Origin: Bacteroides sp.
Lineage (GTDB): Bacteria; Bacteroidota; Bacteroidia; Bacteroidales; SM23-62
Assembly (NCBI GenBank): GCA_030592145.1
Contig: JAUVKJ010000037.1
Coordinates: 1-10,128, forward strand
DNA length: 10,128 bases
Reading direction: 5' to 3'
The translations under genes were made by a program, and so were the position numbers. The notes below the pieces were generated by a model. The model saw nothing but the letters and a program-made list of their open reading frames with translations, was not told the origin of the DNA and did no database searches. Positions 1 to 7,332 of the stretch are shown here, one piece after another. Within the stretch, counting starts at the first letter, position 1. The number at the start of each line of letters is the position of its first letter.

Positions 1-2625
1 AATAAGATCAAACTCCTGTTGAAAAGGTTAATCATCATATGGTTCATAGGTTTGTTTGCGGTATCTTCGGCAACAGGTACCCATAACCGTGCAGGGGAAA
101 TCACCCTGAAACAGATAGACGATTTTACCTATGAGATCCTGATACAGACCTTTACCTATTCAAAGTCGGCCGCTGACCGTCACGAACTGGAAGTGCAATG
201 GGGTGATGGCAGCATAAGCATAGCACGCAGGATCAGCAAGGTAACTCTCCCGAATTATTATTTCTGGAACAAGTATAAGACCGTCCATACCTTTCCCGGG
301 CCGGGAACATATACCATCGTTGTGCAGGATCCGAACCGGAATTTCGGGGTGCTCAACATACCCAACTCGGTCAATGTGATTTTTTCTATAAAGACCACTA
401 TTGCCATCAACCCGGGGATCGGTCTGAATAATACTCCGATACTGCTCAATCCACCCATTGATAAGGCAGCAGTCGGGCAGATCTTTGTCCACAACCCGGC
501 TGCTTTTGACGAAGATGGTGACAGCATTTCCTACAAACTAACGGTCTGCACCGAAGAAAACGGGGAAGTCATCGTGGATTACACGCTGCCACTGGCAAGC
601 GACAGCCTGCATATTAACGAAGTTACGGGTGATCTGATCTGGGATACACCGGTTGATACCGGGATCTATAATATTGCCATCGAAATCGAGGAATGGAGGT
701 TCGGGGTCAAAATCGGAAGTATTGCGCGGGATATGCAGATTGATGTATTCACCACCGATAACCAGCCCCCGGTAAACATGCCATTGCGGAATTTTTGCAT
801 TGAAGCCGGGGATTTATTAGAATACGACATTATCAGTACAGACCCGGACTCCGACATGGTGGTCCAGTATGCTACGGGGGGGCCTTTCCTGTTTGATGAC
901 AGTCCGGCTACCTTTGATACCATTGTTACCGGCAGAGGATTTTCCGTATCCAGGTTTTCATGGCTGACCACCTGTGAACATGTCAGGCATCAGCCCTACA
1001 ATGTGATCATCAAGGCGGAAGATGATAATCCCGGTCTGAATCTGGTCGATATTAGTAATTTCCACATAAAGGTTATCGGTCCACCACCCGAAAATCCCGT
1101 AACAACAGCAACGACCAACTCTATAAATCTTGAATGGGAGGCACCGGCCTGTCAGAATATTGAAGGATACGAAATCTACCGCAGGATCGGCAGATCCGGG
1201 TATATCCCCGATTCCTGCGCAAACGGCCTTCCGGGAGAAACCGGGTATTCTCTGATCGCGTATGTTCCGGGAAGAGACAGTACGATATTCCCGGACAACA
1301 ATGACGGGGAAAACCTGATGCAGGGAACAGAATACTGTTATATGGTTCTCGCCATCTATGAGGGAGGAACACCGGGATATCCATCGGCAGAGGTTTGTGA
1401 TGTGCTCATCCCGGGAACACCGGCCGTTCTGCAGGCCAGCGTGGTGCGTGCGGATCCCCTGGGCGAAATACTAATTTCCTGGGTCAAACCGCAAGACCTG
1501 GATACCTTACCCGGGCCTTTTGAATACATCCTGTACCGGTCCGACCTGGATGCCCTGGGCAATAACCTTAAACAGGTCCATTCCTTTATCACCAGTGACC
1601 TGAATGATACAAGTTATAGTGATACCCTGCTGAACACCCTTGACTATCCGTACTCGTATGAACTCGAATTATACCACGCTGAACCGGGAAACCGTTTCCA
1701 GATCGGGTTTCAGGAAATAGTATCCTCTACCTGGCTTGAAATTGAGGGTACGGATAATGCGAACATCATCCGGGTTCGCAAAAACACACCCTGGGTAAAT
1801 GATCAATTTGTAATTTACAGGCAGGATCCCGTCAGCCTGGCCTTTGATTCCATAGGATCCTCCACCAGCAGCACTTTCATTGATGCGGGACTGGCAAATG
1901 GACAGGAATATTGTTACAGGGTGAAGACCATGGGCAGGCGAACCGTGAACCAGGTTGATTATGTTGCCATCAATTTCACACATATTGGCTGTGGGACCCC
2001 TGTTGATACAATAGCTCCCTGTCCCCCCGATCTATACGTTGAATCCTTCTGTGACAGTAATTATAATTTCCTGGTCTGGACCAACCCCAACCATACCTGT
2101 GCCGACGATGTGGTAAAATACAATATCTATTACTCTCCCCTGCTGGACTCCGAGTTACATTTGATCGACAGCACACTCTTTCCCACCGATACCACCTATT
2201 ACCACTTTCTGTCGGTAAGCCTGGCCGCCTGCTATGCCGTTACAGCCATAGATTCATTCAATAACGAGAGTGTATTCTCAGTAGTGGTATGCGTCGACGA
2301 TTGCATAGATTACAAACTGCCCAATGTCTTTACACCGAACGGAGACGGGATAAATGATTATTTCAGACCCGGCAAATATTCCTATGTGGAATATGTGGAT
2401 ATGAAGATCTATAATCGCTGGGGCACACTGGTTTTCAGAACCGATGACCCGGACATCAACTGGGACGGGAAACGCATGAATAGCAACAGGCTGGTTCCGC
2501 CGGGTGTATATTATTATGTATGTGATGTTTACGAAAATCGTCTCACTGGACTGGAGGTCAGGAATATCGTCGGATTTGTTTATGTATTTACGGAAGCAAA
2601 TGCAGTTAATACAGGTGAAAAATAG
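1..2625 (+). CDS. Secreted multidomain protein with fibronectin III-like modules and T9SS type B (gliding motility-associated) C-terminal sorting domain; 5' end cut by window edge
   Basis: This is a large cell-surface or secreted protein of the type IX secretion system (T9SS) of Bacteroidota. The frame is open from base 1. The first in-frame start-like codon in the window is a TTG at 19, and the residues before it (NKIKLL) look like the start of a signal peptide, so the true ATG probably lies just left of the window. Numbering from the TTG, a hydrophobic stretch (about 4-18) ends near SATG and is followed by THNRAGEIT, a common mature start in this family. A WGDGS motif (61-65) and GPGTYTI (94-100) resemble a PKD-like Ig fold. 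A DEDGDSISY segment (164-172) is cadherin-like. About four fibronectin III-like modules follow (roughly 355-465, 466-570, 571-660, 665-760). The end (about 767-857) matches the gliding motility-associated/CHU_C domain, with LPNVFTPNGDGINDYF and IYNRWGTLVF. No catalytic domain is seen, so an adhesion or matrix role is inference. Confidence 0.88.
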   Translation, partial: NKIKLLLKRLIIIWFIGLFAVSSATGTHNRAGEITLKQIDDFTYEILIQTFTYSKSAADRHELEVQWGDGSISIARRISKVTLPNYYFWNKYKTVHTFPGPGTYTIVVQDPNRNFGVLNIPNSVNVIFSIKTTIAINPGIGLNNTPILLNPPIDKAAVGQIFVHNPAAFDEDGDSISYKLTVCTEENGEVIVDYTLPLASDSLHINEVTGDLIWDTPVDTGIYNIAIEIEEWRFGVKIGSIARDMQIDVFTTDNQPPVNMPLRNFCIEAGDLLEYDIISTDPDSDMVVQYATGGPFLFDDSPATFDTIVTGRGFSVSRFSWLTTCEHVRHQPYNVIIKAEDDNPGLNLVDISNFHIKVIGPPPENPVTTATTNSINLEWEAPACQNIEGYEIYRRIGRSGYIPDSCANGLPGETGYSLIAYVPGRDSTIFPDNNDGENLMQGTEYCYMVLAIYEGGTPGYPSAEVCDVLIPGTPAVLQASVVRADPLGEILISWVKPQDLDTLPGPFEYILYRSDLDALGNNLKQVHSFITSDLNDTSYSDTLLNTLDYPYSYELELYHAEPGNRFQIGFQEIVSSTWLEIEGTDNANIIRVRKNTPWVNDQFVIYRQDPVSLAFDSIGSSTSSTFIDAGLANGQEYCYRVKTMGRRTVNQVDYVAINFTHIGCGTPVDTIAPCPPDLYVESFCDSNYNFLVWTNPNHTCADDVVKYNIYYSPLLDSELHLIDSTLFPTDTTYYHFLSVSLAACYAVTAIDSFNNESVFSVVVCVDDCIDYKLPNVFTPNGDGINDYFRPGKYSYVEYVDMKIYNRWGTLVFRTDDPDINWDGKRMNSNRLVPPGVYYYVCDVYENRLTGLEVRNIVGFVYVFTEANAVNTGEK
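2317..2589 (+). other. T9SS type B sorting domain (CHU_C / gliding motility-associated C-terminal domain)
   Basis: This segment encodes the C-terminal targeting domain of the secreted protein. It starts with the diagnostic NVFTPNGDG, continues with IYNRWG and INWDGK, and ends in short beta strands around PPGVYYYV and NIVGFVYV. In this family the domain directs export across the outer membrane by the type IX machinery. The type B class differs from the short type A tail and is often attached by a dedicated PorP/SprF-like partner; none is visible here. The identification rests on motif recognition only. Confidence 0.88.
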
Positions 2626-3847
2626 AATATGGAACACCAGGCATAAGCTGGTATGCCTTGCAGCTCTCGGGCTGCTGACATGGCTTCCGGCAAGAGCACA
2701 GGTGAAGGAACTGTATCTGAAGGGAATTGCCAGATCGGAACAGGGAGCATACCGTGAAGCCAGGATGCATTTTGAAGAAGCACTTACCTACGACAGGGAT
2801 GATCCTGATTGCCTGCTCAGGCTTGCTGAGGCTTGCCAGCGTTCAGGCGATCCGCAGGCAGCCCTTGAATATTTGCAGCAGGCAGAAGCGGTAGCCCCTG
2901 GTATAGGCAGCTATCTCCTGGCCACGATCCATGCCTCTTCTGGAAATGCCCGGGAAGCGGTTAAACATCTTGAATCTCATCTCAGTTCCCCCTACAAGCT
3001 CCCATCGCACAGGATACTGCTTGATGATGCTTTCCTGGCTATCGAAGACAGTCCGGAATGGAGATCTCTCTGGACCGGGACCTGGTATACCGAGGATGAA
3101 GAGCTGCTGCAGGAGATCCATTATCTGGCCGGCAGCGATGAATCCCTGCAGGCCCTTGAAAAAATTGATACCGAACTGGAAGAAAGGGAAGACTGGGATG
3201 CACTGCATGCTGCCCGGGGAAATGTTCTTCTTGGAATGGAACAGTACAATGGAGCTATACAAGCATACTCCAGGGCCATTGAGATCAACGCAGCAAATCC
3301 ATCCTACCATTATGGAAGGGCGCAATCCTACATCGCTCAGGAAAAATACGAAAATGCACTTCCCGGGCTGGAGAGGGCATACAGAATGGAGCCGGAGAAG
3401 CTGGAACTTCTCATGGAAATTGCTCAGGTTTATCATAAAGCAGGCCGGTTCAGCAAAGCGGCTGTGTACATGGAACGCTATCTTGAATTTTACCCTGAAA
3501 AGACAGAAGCCCATTTCCTGTACGGACAAATCTGTTTCGATTCAGGACAGTATATTGATGCACTCGATCAATTCAATGCATGCCTTCAGCTTGAAACTAC
3601 AGATCCCCGTTATTTTGCAGCACGGGGGAAAACCTATCTTAAAACGAAAACCTACACGTATGCACTGAACGACCTCGGAATGGCGCTCGACCTTGACCCA
3701 AACGACCACGAAGTCTGGTACCATAGGGGACTTGTACGGTGGTACCTGAATGAGCGGGAAGGGGCTCTGCGGGACTGGGAACGTGCGGCCAGGCTTGGAT
3801 CCTTTAAAGCGGCACAAAAACTGGAAAAGCACGCCCGGAAAAATTAA
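2600..3847 (+). CDS. Exported tetratricopeptide repeat (TPR) protein
   Basis: This encodes a 415-residue protein built almost wholly of TPR helices, with no enzyme domain. The ATG at 2600 is preferred: it gives a signal peptide with basic residues (KNRIWNTRHK), a hydrophobic core (LVCLAALGLLTWLP) and an ARA|Q cleavage site near residue 33. Starts at 2582 (ATG) or 2615 (GTG) are possible. Repeats are seen at about 34-67 and 67-100 and then from about 200 to 403, with classic A-x-x-x-Y/F and P signatures such as YNGAIQAYSRAIEINAANP. A linker at about 135-175, rich in Trp (SPEWRSLWTGTWY), separates two TPR groups. The start overlaps the 3' end of the upstream gene by 26 bases, suggesting translational coupling. 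A periplasmic scaffold or protein-protein interaction role is inferred, perhaps serving the secreted upstream protein. The family is too generic for a specific function. Confidence 0.85.
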   Translation: MQLIQVKNRIWNTRHKLVCLAALGLLTWLPARAQVKELYLKGIARSEQGAYREARMHFEEALTYDRDDPDCLLRLAEACQRSGDPQAALEYLQQAEAVAPGIGSYLLATIHASSGNAREAVKHLESHLSSPYKLPSHRILLDDAFLAIEDSPEWRSLWTGTWYTEDEELLQEIHYLAGSDESLQALEKIDTELEEREDWDALHAARGNVLLGMEQYNGAIQAYSRAIEINAANPSYHYGRAQSYIAQEKYENALPGLERAYRMEPEKLELLMEIAQVYHKAGRFSKAAVYMERYLEFYPEKTEAHFLYGQICFDSGQYIDALDQFNACLQLETTDPRYFAARGKTYLKTKTYTYALNDLGMALDLDPNDHEVWYHRGLVRWYLNEREGALRDWERAARLGSFKAAQKLEKHARKN

Positions 3848-3859
3848 TATCTGAGGCTC

Positions 3860-4381
3860 ATGGAAAATGAATCCAAGAAAAAGAAACTGGATCCCCAGGT
3901 GATCAGGAACCTCCGGTCAGAAGAAGAACGCATCGTACTTAAAACCATACATGGCCTCCGGTCAAAGGGCTATATCGACTATATCCCTGAACTGCTGAAA
4001 CTCCTAAACCGTACCGGCAGTGAACTAATTGAAAAAGAACTGGTCAGACTTATTGCAGATACCAAAAAAGCTGCCGTTATGCCTTACATCCTGGCCGGAC
4101 TCAGAGATCCGGATCTTGCTGCAGCCCGGGGGGATATCGTTTCTGCCTGCTGGCAGAGCGGCCTGGATTTCAGCCGGGACCTGGAACTTTTTATCCGGCT
4201 CTTCCTGGAAGGCGACTATCGTACCGCCCTGGAATCCTTCACCGTTATCGAAGAGTCTGTACAAAACCTGAGCGGGCAGGAGATCGAGGATGCACGAAAC
4301 CTGGTCCTGGAGGGACTGGAGCAGGTTAGTAAAGAAAAGAAACCCCTCGCCAGGGAACTTGTCAAAATGCTCCAGGCCTGA
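3860..4381 (+). CDS. Small HEAT-repeat-like cytoplasmic protein
   Basis: This encodes a 173-residue alpha-helical protein without a signal peptide or membrane segment. The N-terminus is highly charged (NESKKKK). Paired amphipathic helices then follow in HEAT style: roughly 17-35 and 39-50 (GYIDYIPELLKLLNR), 53-66 and 70-83 (KKAAVMPYILAGLRD), 87-99 and 105-117, then a C-terminal helical tail. This pattern of a short HEAT-like domain protein is common in Bacteroidales, where it is annotated as hypothetical or HEAT repeat domain-containing. The ATG at 3860 follows the TPR gene stop by 12 bases and has GAGG at 3853-3856, an unusually close Shine-Dalgarno-like site (3-base spacer). Co-transcription with the TPR gene is likely. 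Its partner is unknown; binding to another protein is an inference from the fold. Confidence 0.75.
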   Translation: MENESKKKKLDPQVIRNLRSEEERIVLKTIHGLRSKGYIDYIPELLKLLNRTGSELIEKELVRLIADTKKAAVMPYILAGLRDPDLAAARGDIVSACWQSGLDFSRDLELFIRLFLEGDYRTALESFTVIEESVQNLSGQEIEDARNLVLEGLEQVSKEKKPLARELVKMLQA

Positions 4382-4385
4382 ATAT

Positions 4386-5363
4386 TTAATGATGGCTTGA
4401 AAAATACTTCATGAACTGGCTTCTCTCATATACCTTCGGGTCCGGAATATTGCCATAGTTCATCATCCCCCTGAAAGCATCCAGGCTGGTAAAGTTCTTT
4501 TCCTCCATCCACTTTCGCAGCTCATCAAGCATTTTAGCAATCTGACCCGGCCCGTGCTTGTAGATGGCTGAGCATACCTGTACTGCATGTGCCCCGGCAA
4601 GCAATTGTTTAATCACGGCTTTCCCGTCATGCACTCCTGTTGAAGAGGCAATGTCAACCTGATCAATAAACGAAGATACAATGGCCACCCAGCGCAGGGA
4701 ATAACGAAGATCGGATGCGGAACTGAATACTTCCGAGGTGGTCATTTTCATATCCCTGATGTTGATATCCGGGCTGTAAAACCGGTTGAACAGTACAACA
4801 CCATCAATGCCCCGGTGATAAAGCAGGTTTACAAGGTTCACAAGGCTGGTAAAGTTTTGACCCAACTTCATCACAACGGGTATATCGATCCTGCTTTTCA
4901 CTTTTTCAGCAATATCGAGATACAGCTTCTCGTAGAACTGGGATCCGGTATCTTTTCCTGCCGGGAGAAAATATATATTAAGTTCCAGTGCGTGTGCCCC
5001 GGCTTCTTCAATTTTCCTTGCAAAATCAAACCATTCCGAGTCGGATACACAGTTAATACTGGCTATTACGGGAATCCTGGTGGAGGAAACCGCTCCTTCG
5101 ATCAGGTCAAGGTAGGTGTCAACGCTGTTAGTCCGGGTATAATTCCTGAGATAATCATCCGCTTCCGGATAATCACTCTTTTCAGAAAGATGGTCTGCCT
5201 CAAACAGGATCTGTTCCTCGAACAGGGATTTCAAAACGACAGCACCGACACCCGCTTCTTCGAGTTTCCGGATCTTTTCAACCGAGTCCGTCAGCCCGCT
5301 GCTGCTTATAATGATCGGATTGCGAAGTTCCAATCCGACGAATTTTGTACTAAGATCTGCCAT
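4386..5363 (-). CDS. Dihydroorotate dehydrogenase-like flavoprotein (PyrD paralog lacking the orotate-binding loop)
   Basis: This 325-residue protein has the FMN-binding TIM-barrel layout of class 1 dihydroorotate dehydrogenase. Visible landmarks are LRNPIIISSSGLT (13-25), VLKSLFEEQ with K45 matching the conserved FMN/substrate lysine, VVMKLGQNF with K166, the LFN of the NT/NS loop (191-193), STGVHDGKAV (241-250) and AGAHAVQVCSAIY (256-268) with a GPGQI phosphate-side segment. The loop that should read N-x-S-C-P-N, carrying the catalytic Cys base and two orotate-binding Asn residues, instead reads ELNIYFLPAG (127-136), so Cys is replaced by a bulky aromatic. Dihydroorotate is therefore an unlikely substrate. 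Databases usually call this group dihydroorotate dehydrogenase-like protein. It is the last gene of the leftward unit, 11 bases after yggS, with no clear Shine-Dalgarno site. FMN binding is likely; the reaction is unknown. Confidence 0.85.
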   Translation of the reverse strand: MADLSTKFVGLELRNPIIISSSGLTDSVEKIRKLEEAGVGAVVLKSLFEEQILFEADHLSEKSDYPEADDYLRNYTRTNSVDTYLDLIEGAVSSTRIPVIASINCVSDSEWFDFARKIEEAGAHALELNIYFLPAGKDTGSQFYEKLYLDIAEKVKSRIDIPVVMKLGQNFTSLVNLVNLLYHRGIDGVVLFNRFYSPDINIRDMKMTTSEVFSSASDLRYSLRWVAIVSSFIDQVDIASSTGVHDGKAVIKQLLAGAHAVQVCSAIYKHGPGQIAKMLDELRKWMEEKNFTSLDAFRGMMNYGNIPDPKVYERSQFMKYFSSHH

Positions 5364-5374
5364 AGATTAGCGAT

Positions 5375-6043
5375 TTAGTAATTTCTTGCTCCAAATATAA
5401 CCGTTCCCAGCCTTACCATGGTGCTGCCTTCCTCGATCGCAACAGTATAATCTCCCGACATACCCATAGAAATCTCCCTGAAATCAGGTGAGGAGTCAAA
5501 GTATTTATTTTTCAGGTTCCGGAATACTTCTGACAGGTACCGGAATTCGGAACGTACCTGCTCCATGTCAGGGGTGTAGGTCGCCATACCCATGACTCCG
5601 TTGATGCTTACGTTTTGGAGGGACCTGAATTCTGATGAATCAGCCAATACCTTGATCTCGCCTTCCGAGAACCCGAATTTGGTATCCTCCCGGGCGATTT
5701 GGACCTGCAGCAGGCATGGGATTATCCGGTTAACCTTCAGGGCTTCCCGGTTGATGGTTTGAAGCAATTTCAGACTGTCAACGCTCTGGATGAAATTCAC
5801 AAATCCTATCAGGTATTTGACCTTATTCGTCTGCAGGTGCCCGACCATATGCCATTGAATATCCACGGGCAGCAGGGCCTGTTTTTCGGTTAGTTCCTGC
5901 ACCCGGTTCTCTCCGAACACCCTGTGTCCGGCATGGTAGGCTTCGAGGATCTCCTCCACGGATTTTCTTTTGGAGACCGCAACGATGCTCACATGTGCAG
6001 GGATATCCGACGTAAGCTTCTGAAGATTATCTGTTATGCTCAT
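5375..6043 (-). CDS. yggS: YggS/PLPBP-family pyridoxal 5'-phosphate homeostasis protein
   Basis: This 222-residue protein belongs to the single-domain alanine racemase-fold PLP-binding family (YggS, PipY, PROSC). These proteins hold PLP and affect vitamin B6 and amino-acid pools but have no established catalytic activity. Family landmarks are the PLP lysine in VAVSKRK (K25), FGENRVQEL (43-51), IQWHMVGHLQTNK (62-74), MGMATYT (151-157) and the phosphate-binding SMGMSGD (192-198) with GSTMVRLGTVIFG (206-218). The length is near the usual 220-235 residues, with a slightly short N-terminal helix. The gene lies 11 bases after DUF1015 and 11 before the flavoprotein gene. Being in the same unit as the PLP-dependent SerC is consistent with PLP supply, which is an inference. 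No Shine-Dalgarno site is obvious, as is usual in Bacteroidota. Confidence 0.93.
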   Translation of the reverse strand: MSITDNLQKLTSDIPAHVSIVAVSKRKSVEEILEAYHAGHRVFGENRVQELTEKQALLPVDIQWHMVGHLQTNKVKYLIGFVNFIQSVDSLKLLQTINREALKVNRIIPCLLQVQIAREDTKFGFSEGEIKVLADSSEFRSLQNVSINGVMGMATYTPDMEQVRSEFRYLSEVFRNLKNKYFDSSPDFREISMGMSGDYTVAIEEGSTMVRLGTVIFGARNY

Positions 6044-6054
6044 AATGGTTGATT

Positions 6055-7305
6055 TCAGTCATCCAGTTTATGAATAACTAGTCCACTGCGAAGTTTCGGC
6101 TCAAACCAGGTGGTTTTGGGCGGCATGATGTTATCCGTATCTGCAATCTCCATAAGTTGTTCCATGCTGACGGGATACAGGGCAAAGGCTGCTTTCATCT
6201 CGCCTGAATCAACCCTTCTCACAAGCTCTCCGAGTCCCCTGATCCCCCCGACAAAGTCTATCCTTTTCGATTTTCTGAGATCGGTAATGTTAAGCAGGGG
6301 AGCCAGTATATGCCCGGAAAGGACAGTTACATCAAGCTTGCCGATAGGATCATTATCATTGTAGGTGCCTTCCTTCGCCATGAGGGAATACCAGGAGCCT
6401 GAAAGGTACATTCCGAATTCGTGAATCCTGTCCGGTTTGAAAATCTTTTTCCCTTCCTTCTTAACGATAAAAGAGGACGTTAATTTCTCCAGGAATTCCT
6501 CGTCACCCAGGCCGTTCAGGTCCTTTACCACCCGGTTGTAATCAATGATGGTCAGCTGGTTTGCCGGAAACAGTACCGCAAGGATATAATTATATTCCTC
6601 CTTTCCGGTATGGTTCGGATTTGATTGCCGGTGCTCCTTTCCCACACCAGCAGCAGCAGCTGTACGGTGATGACCGTCAGCTACATAGGTAAAAGGAATA
6701 TCGGTTGTAAAAAGGGTTTCAAGCCTTTCAATATCACGGGCATCGTTGATCACCCACAAGCGGTGTACGATGCCATCTTCCGCCGTAAAATCATATTCGG
6801 GTTCAGCTTCCACGATCCTGGCAACTATCGTATCGATTTCCATATGAGGAGGATAGGCAAAGAATACCGGTTCCGCGTGAAAATTCGAAACCCTGATATG
6901 CTGCTTCCGGTCTTCTTCCTTGTCCGGCCGGGTCAGTTCATGCCGCCTGATCAGATTGTTCATATAATCGAGAACGCTTGCGCAACCCATCAGTCCGTAC
7001 TGGGTTACCCCTTTCATTGTCTGGGCATAGATATAAAGGCTGGGATTCTCATCCTGAAAAAGGATGCCATCCCCGATCATTCTTTCGAGGTTTTCCCTGC
7101 CCTTCCGGTATACCTGGTCTGAGTAGATGTCAGTACCGGTTGGAAGGTCCACCTCGGGCTTCACAACATGCAGGAAAGAATACGGGTTACCTTCCACTTC
7201 GGTGCGGGCTTCCTCCGAATTAAGTACATCATAGGGGCGCGATGCAATTCTGGAGGCAAATTCCTTTTTCGGTCTGAATCCCTTAAATGATTTTAATATT
7301 GCCAT
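6055..7305 (-). CDS. DUF1015 family protein, candidate free serine kinase of ParB/sulfiredoxin type
   Basis: This 416-residue protein shows the DUF1015 hallmarks along its whole length: FKGFRP and RIASRPYDVL near the N-terminus (7-28), RHELTRPDKEEDR (121-133), HAEPVFFAY (143-151), the strongly conserved ADGHHRTAAA (209-218), and MPPKTTWFEPKL with SGLVIHKL at the C-terminus (394-414). It lacks a signal peptide and should be cytoplasmic. The family is old and formally uncharacterised; older annotations describe it as a Spo0J/ParB-like type. The G-H-H-R motif resembles the phosphate-binding G-x-x-R of ParB/sulfiredoxin folds, which include the free serine kinases SerK (archaea) and SbnI (Staphylococcus). 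Together with its place directly after serA, 27 bases on, this suggests a role in O-phosphoserine metabolism, which remains a hypothesis. An AAGGA at 7317-7321 lies 11 bases before the ATG, one of the few Shine-Dalgarno-like sites here. Confidence 0.9.
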   Translation of the reverse strand: MAILKSFKGFRPKKEFASRIASRPYDVLNSEEARTEVEGNPYSFLHVVKPEVDLPTGTDIYSDQVYRKGRENLERMIGDGILFQDENPSLYIYAQTMKGVTQYGLMGCASVLDYMNNLIRRHELTRPDKEEDRKQHIRVSNFHAEPVFFAYPPHMEIDTIVARIVEAEPEYDFTAEDGIVHRLWVINDARDIERLETLFTTDIPFTYVADGHHRTAAAAGVGKEHRQSNPNHTGKEEYNYILAVLFPANQLTIIDYNRVVKDLNGLGDEEFLEKLTSSFIVKKEGKKIFKPDRIHEFGMYLSGSWYSLMAKEGTYNDNDPIGKLDVTVLSGHILAPLLNITDLRKSKRIDFVGGIRGLGELVRRVDSGEMKAAFALYPVSMEQLMEIADTDNIMPPKTTWFEPKLRSGLVIHKLDD

Positions 7306-7332
7306 GATATTTTTTTTCCTTGTTTTATCTGC

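Noticed and set aside
2843..3529. 228-codon minus-strand open frame opposite the TPR gene
   Set aside because: The translation has hydrophobic and Cys-rich stretches typical of reversed coding DNA, with no coherent domain.
2931..3668. 245-codon open frame on the plus strand inside the TPR gene
   Set aside because: It is rich in Lys, Pro and Trp with no domain pattern, and it overlaps the well-supported TPR frame throughout; it is a frame shadow.
4373..4380. CAGGCCTG palindrome at the end of the HEAT-like gene as a terminator
   Set aside because: It is an 8-base palindrome with no loop and no following T tract; it is part of coding sequence.
4815..5378. 187-codon plus-strand open frame opposite the flavoprotein gene
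   Set aside because: It lies antisense to a protein with clear family motifs, and its translation shows no recognisable domain.
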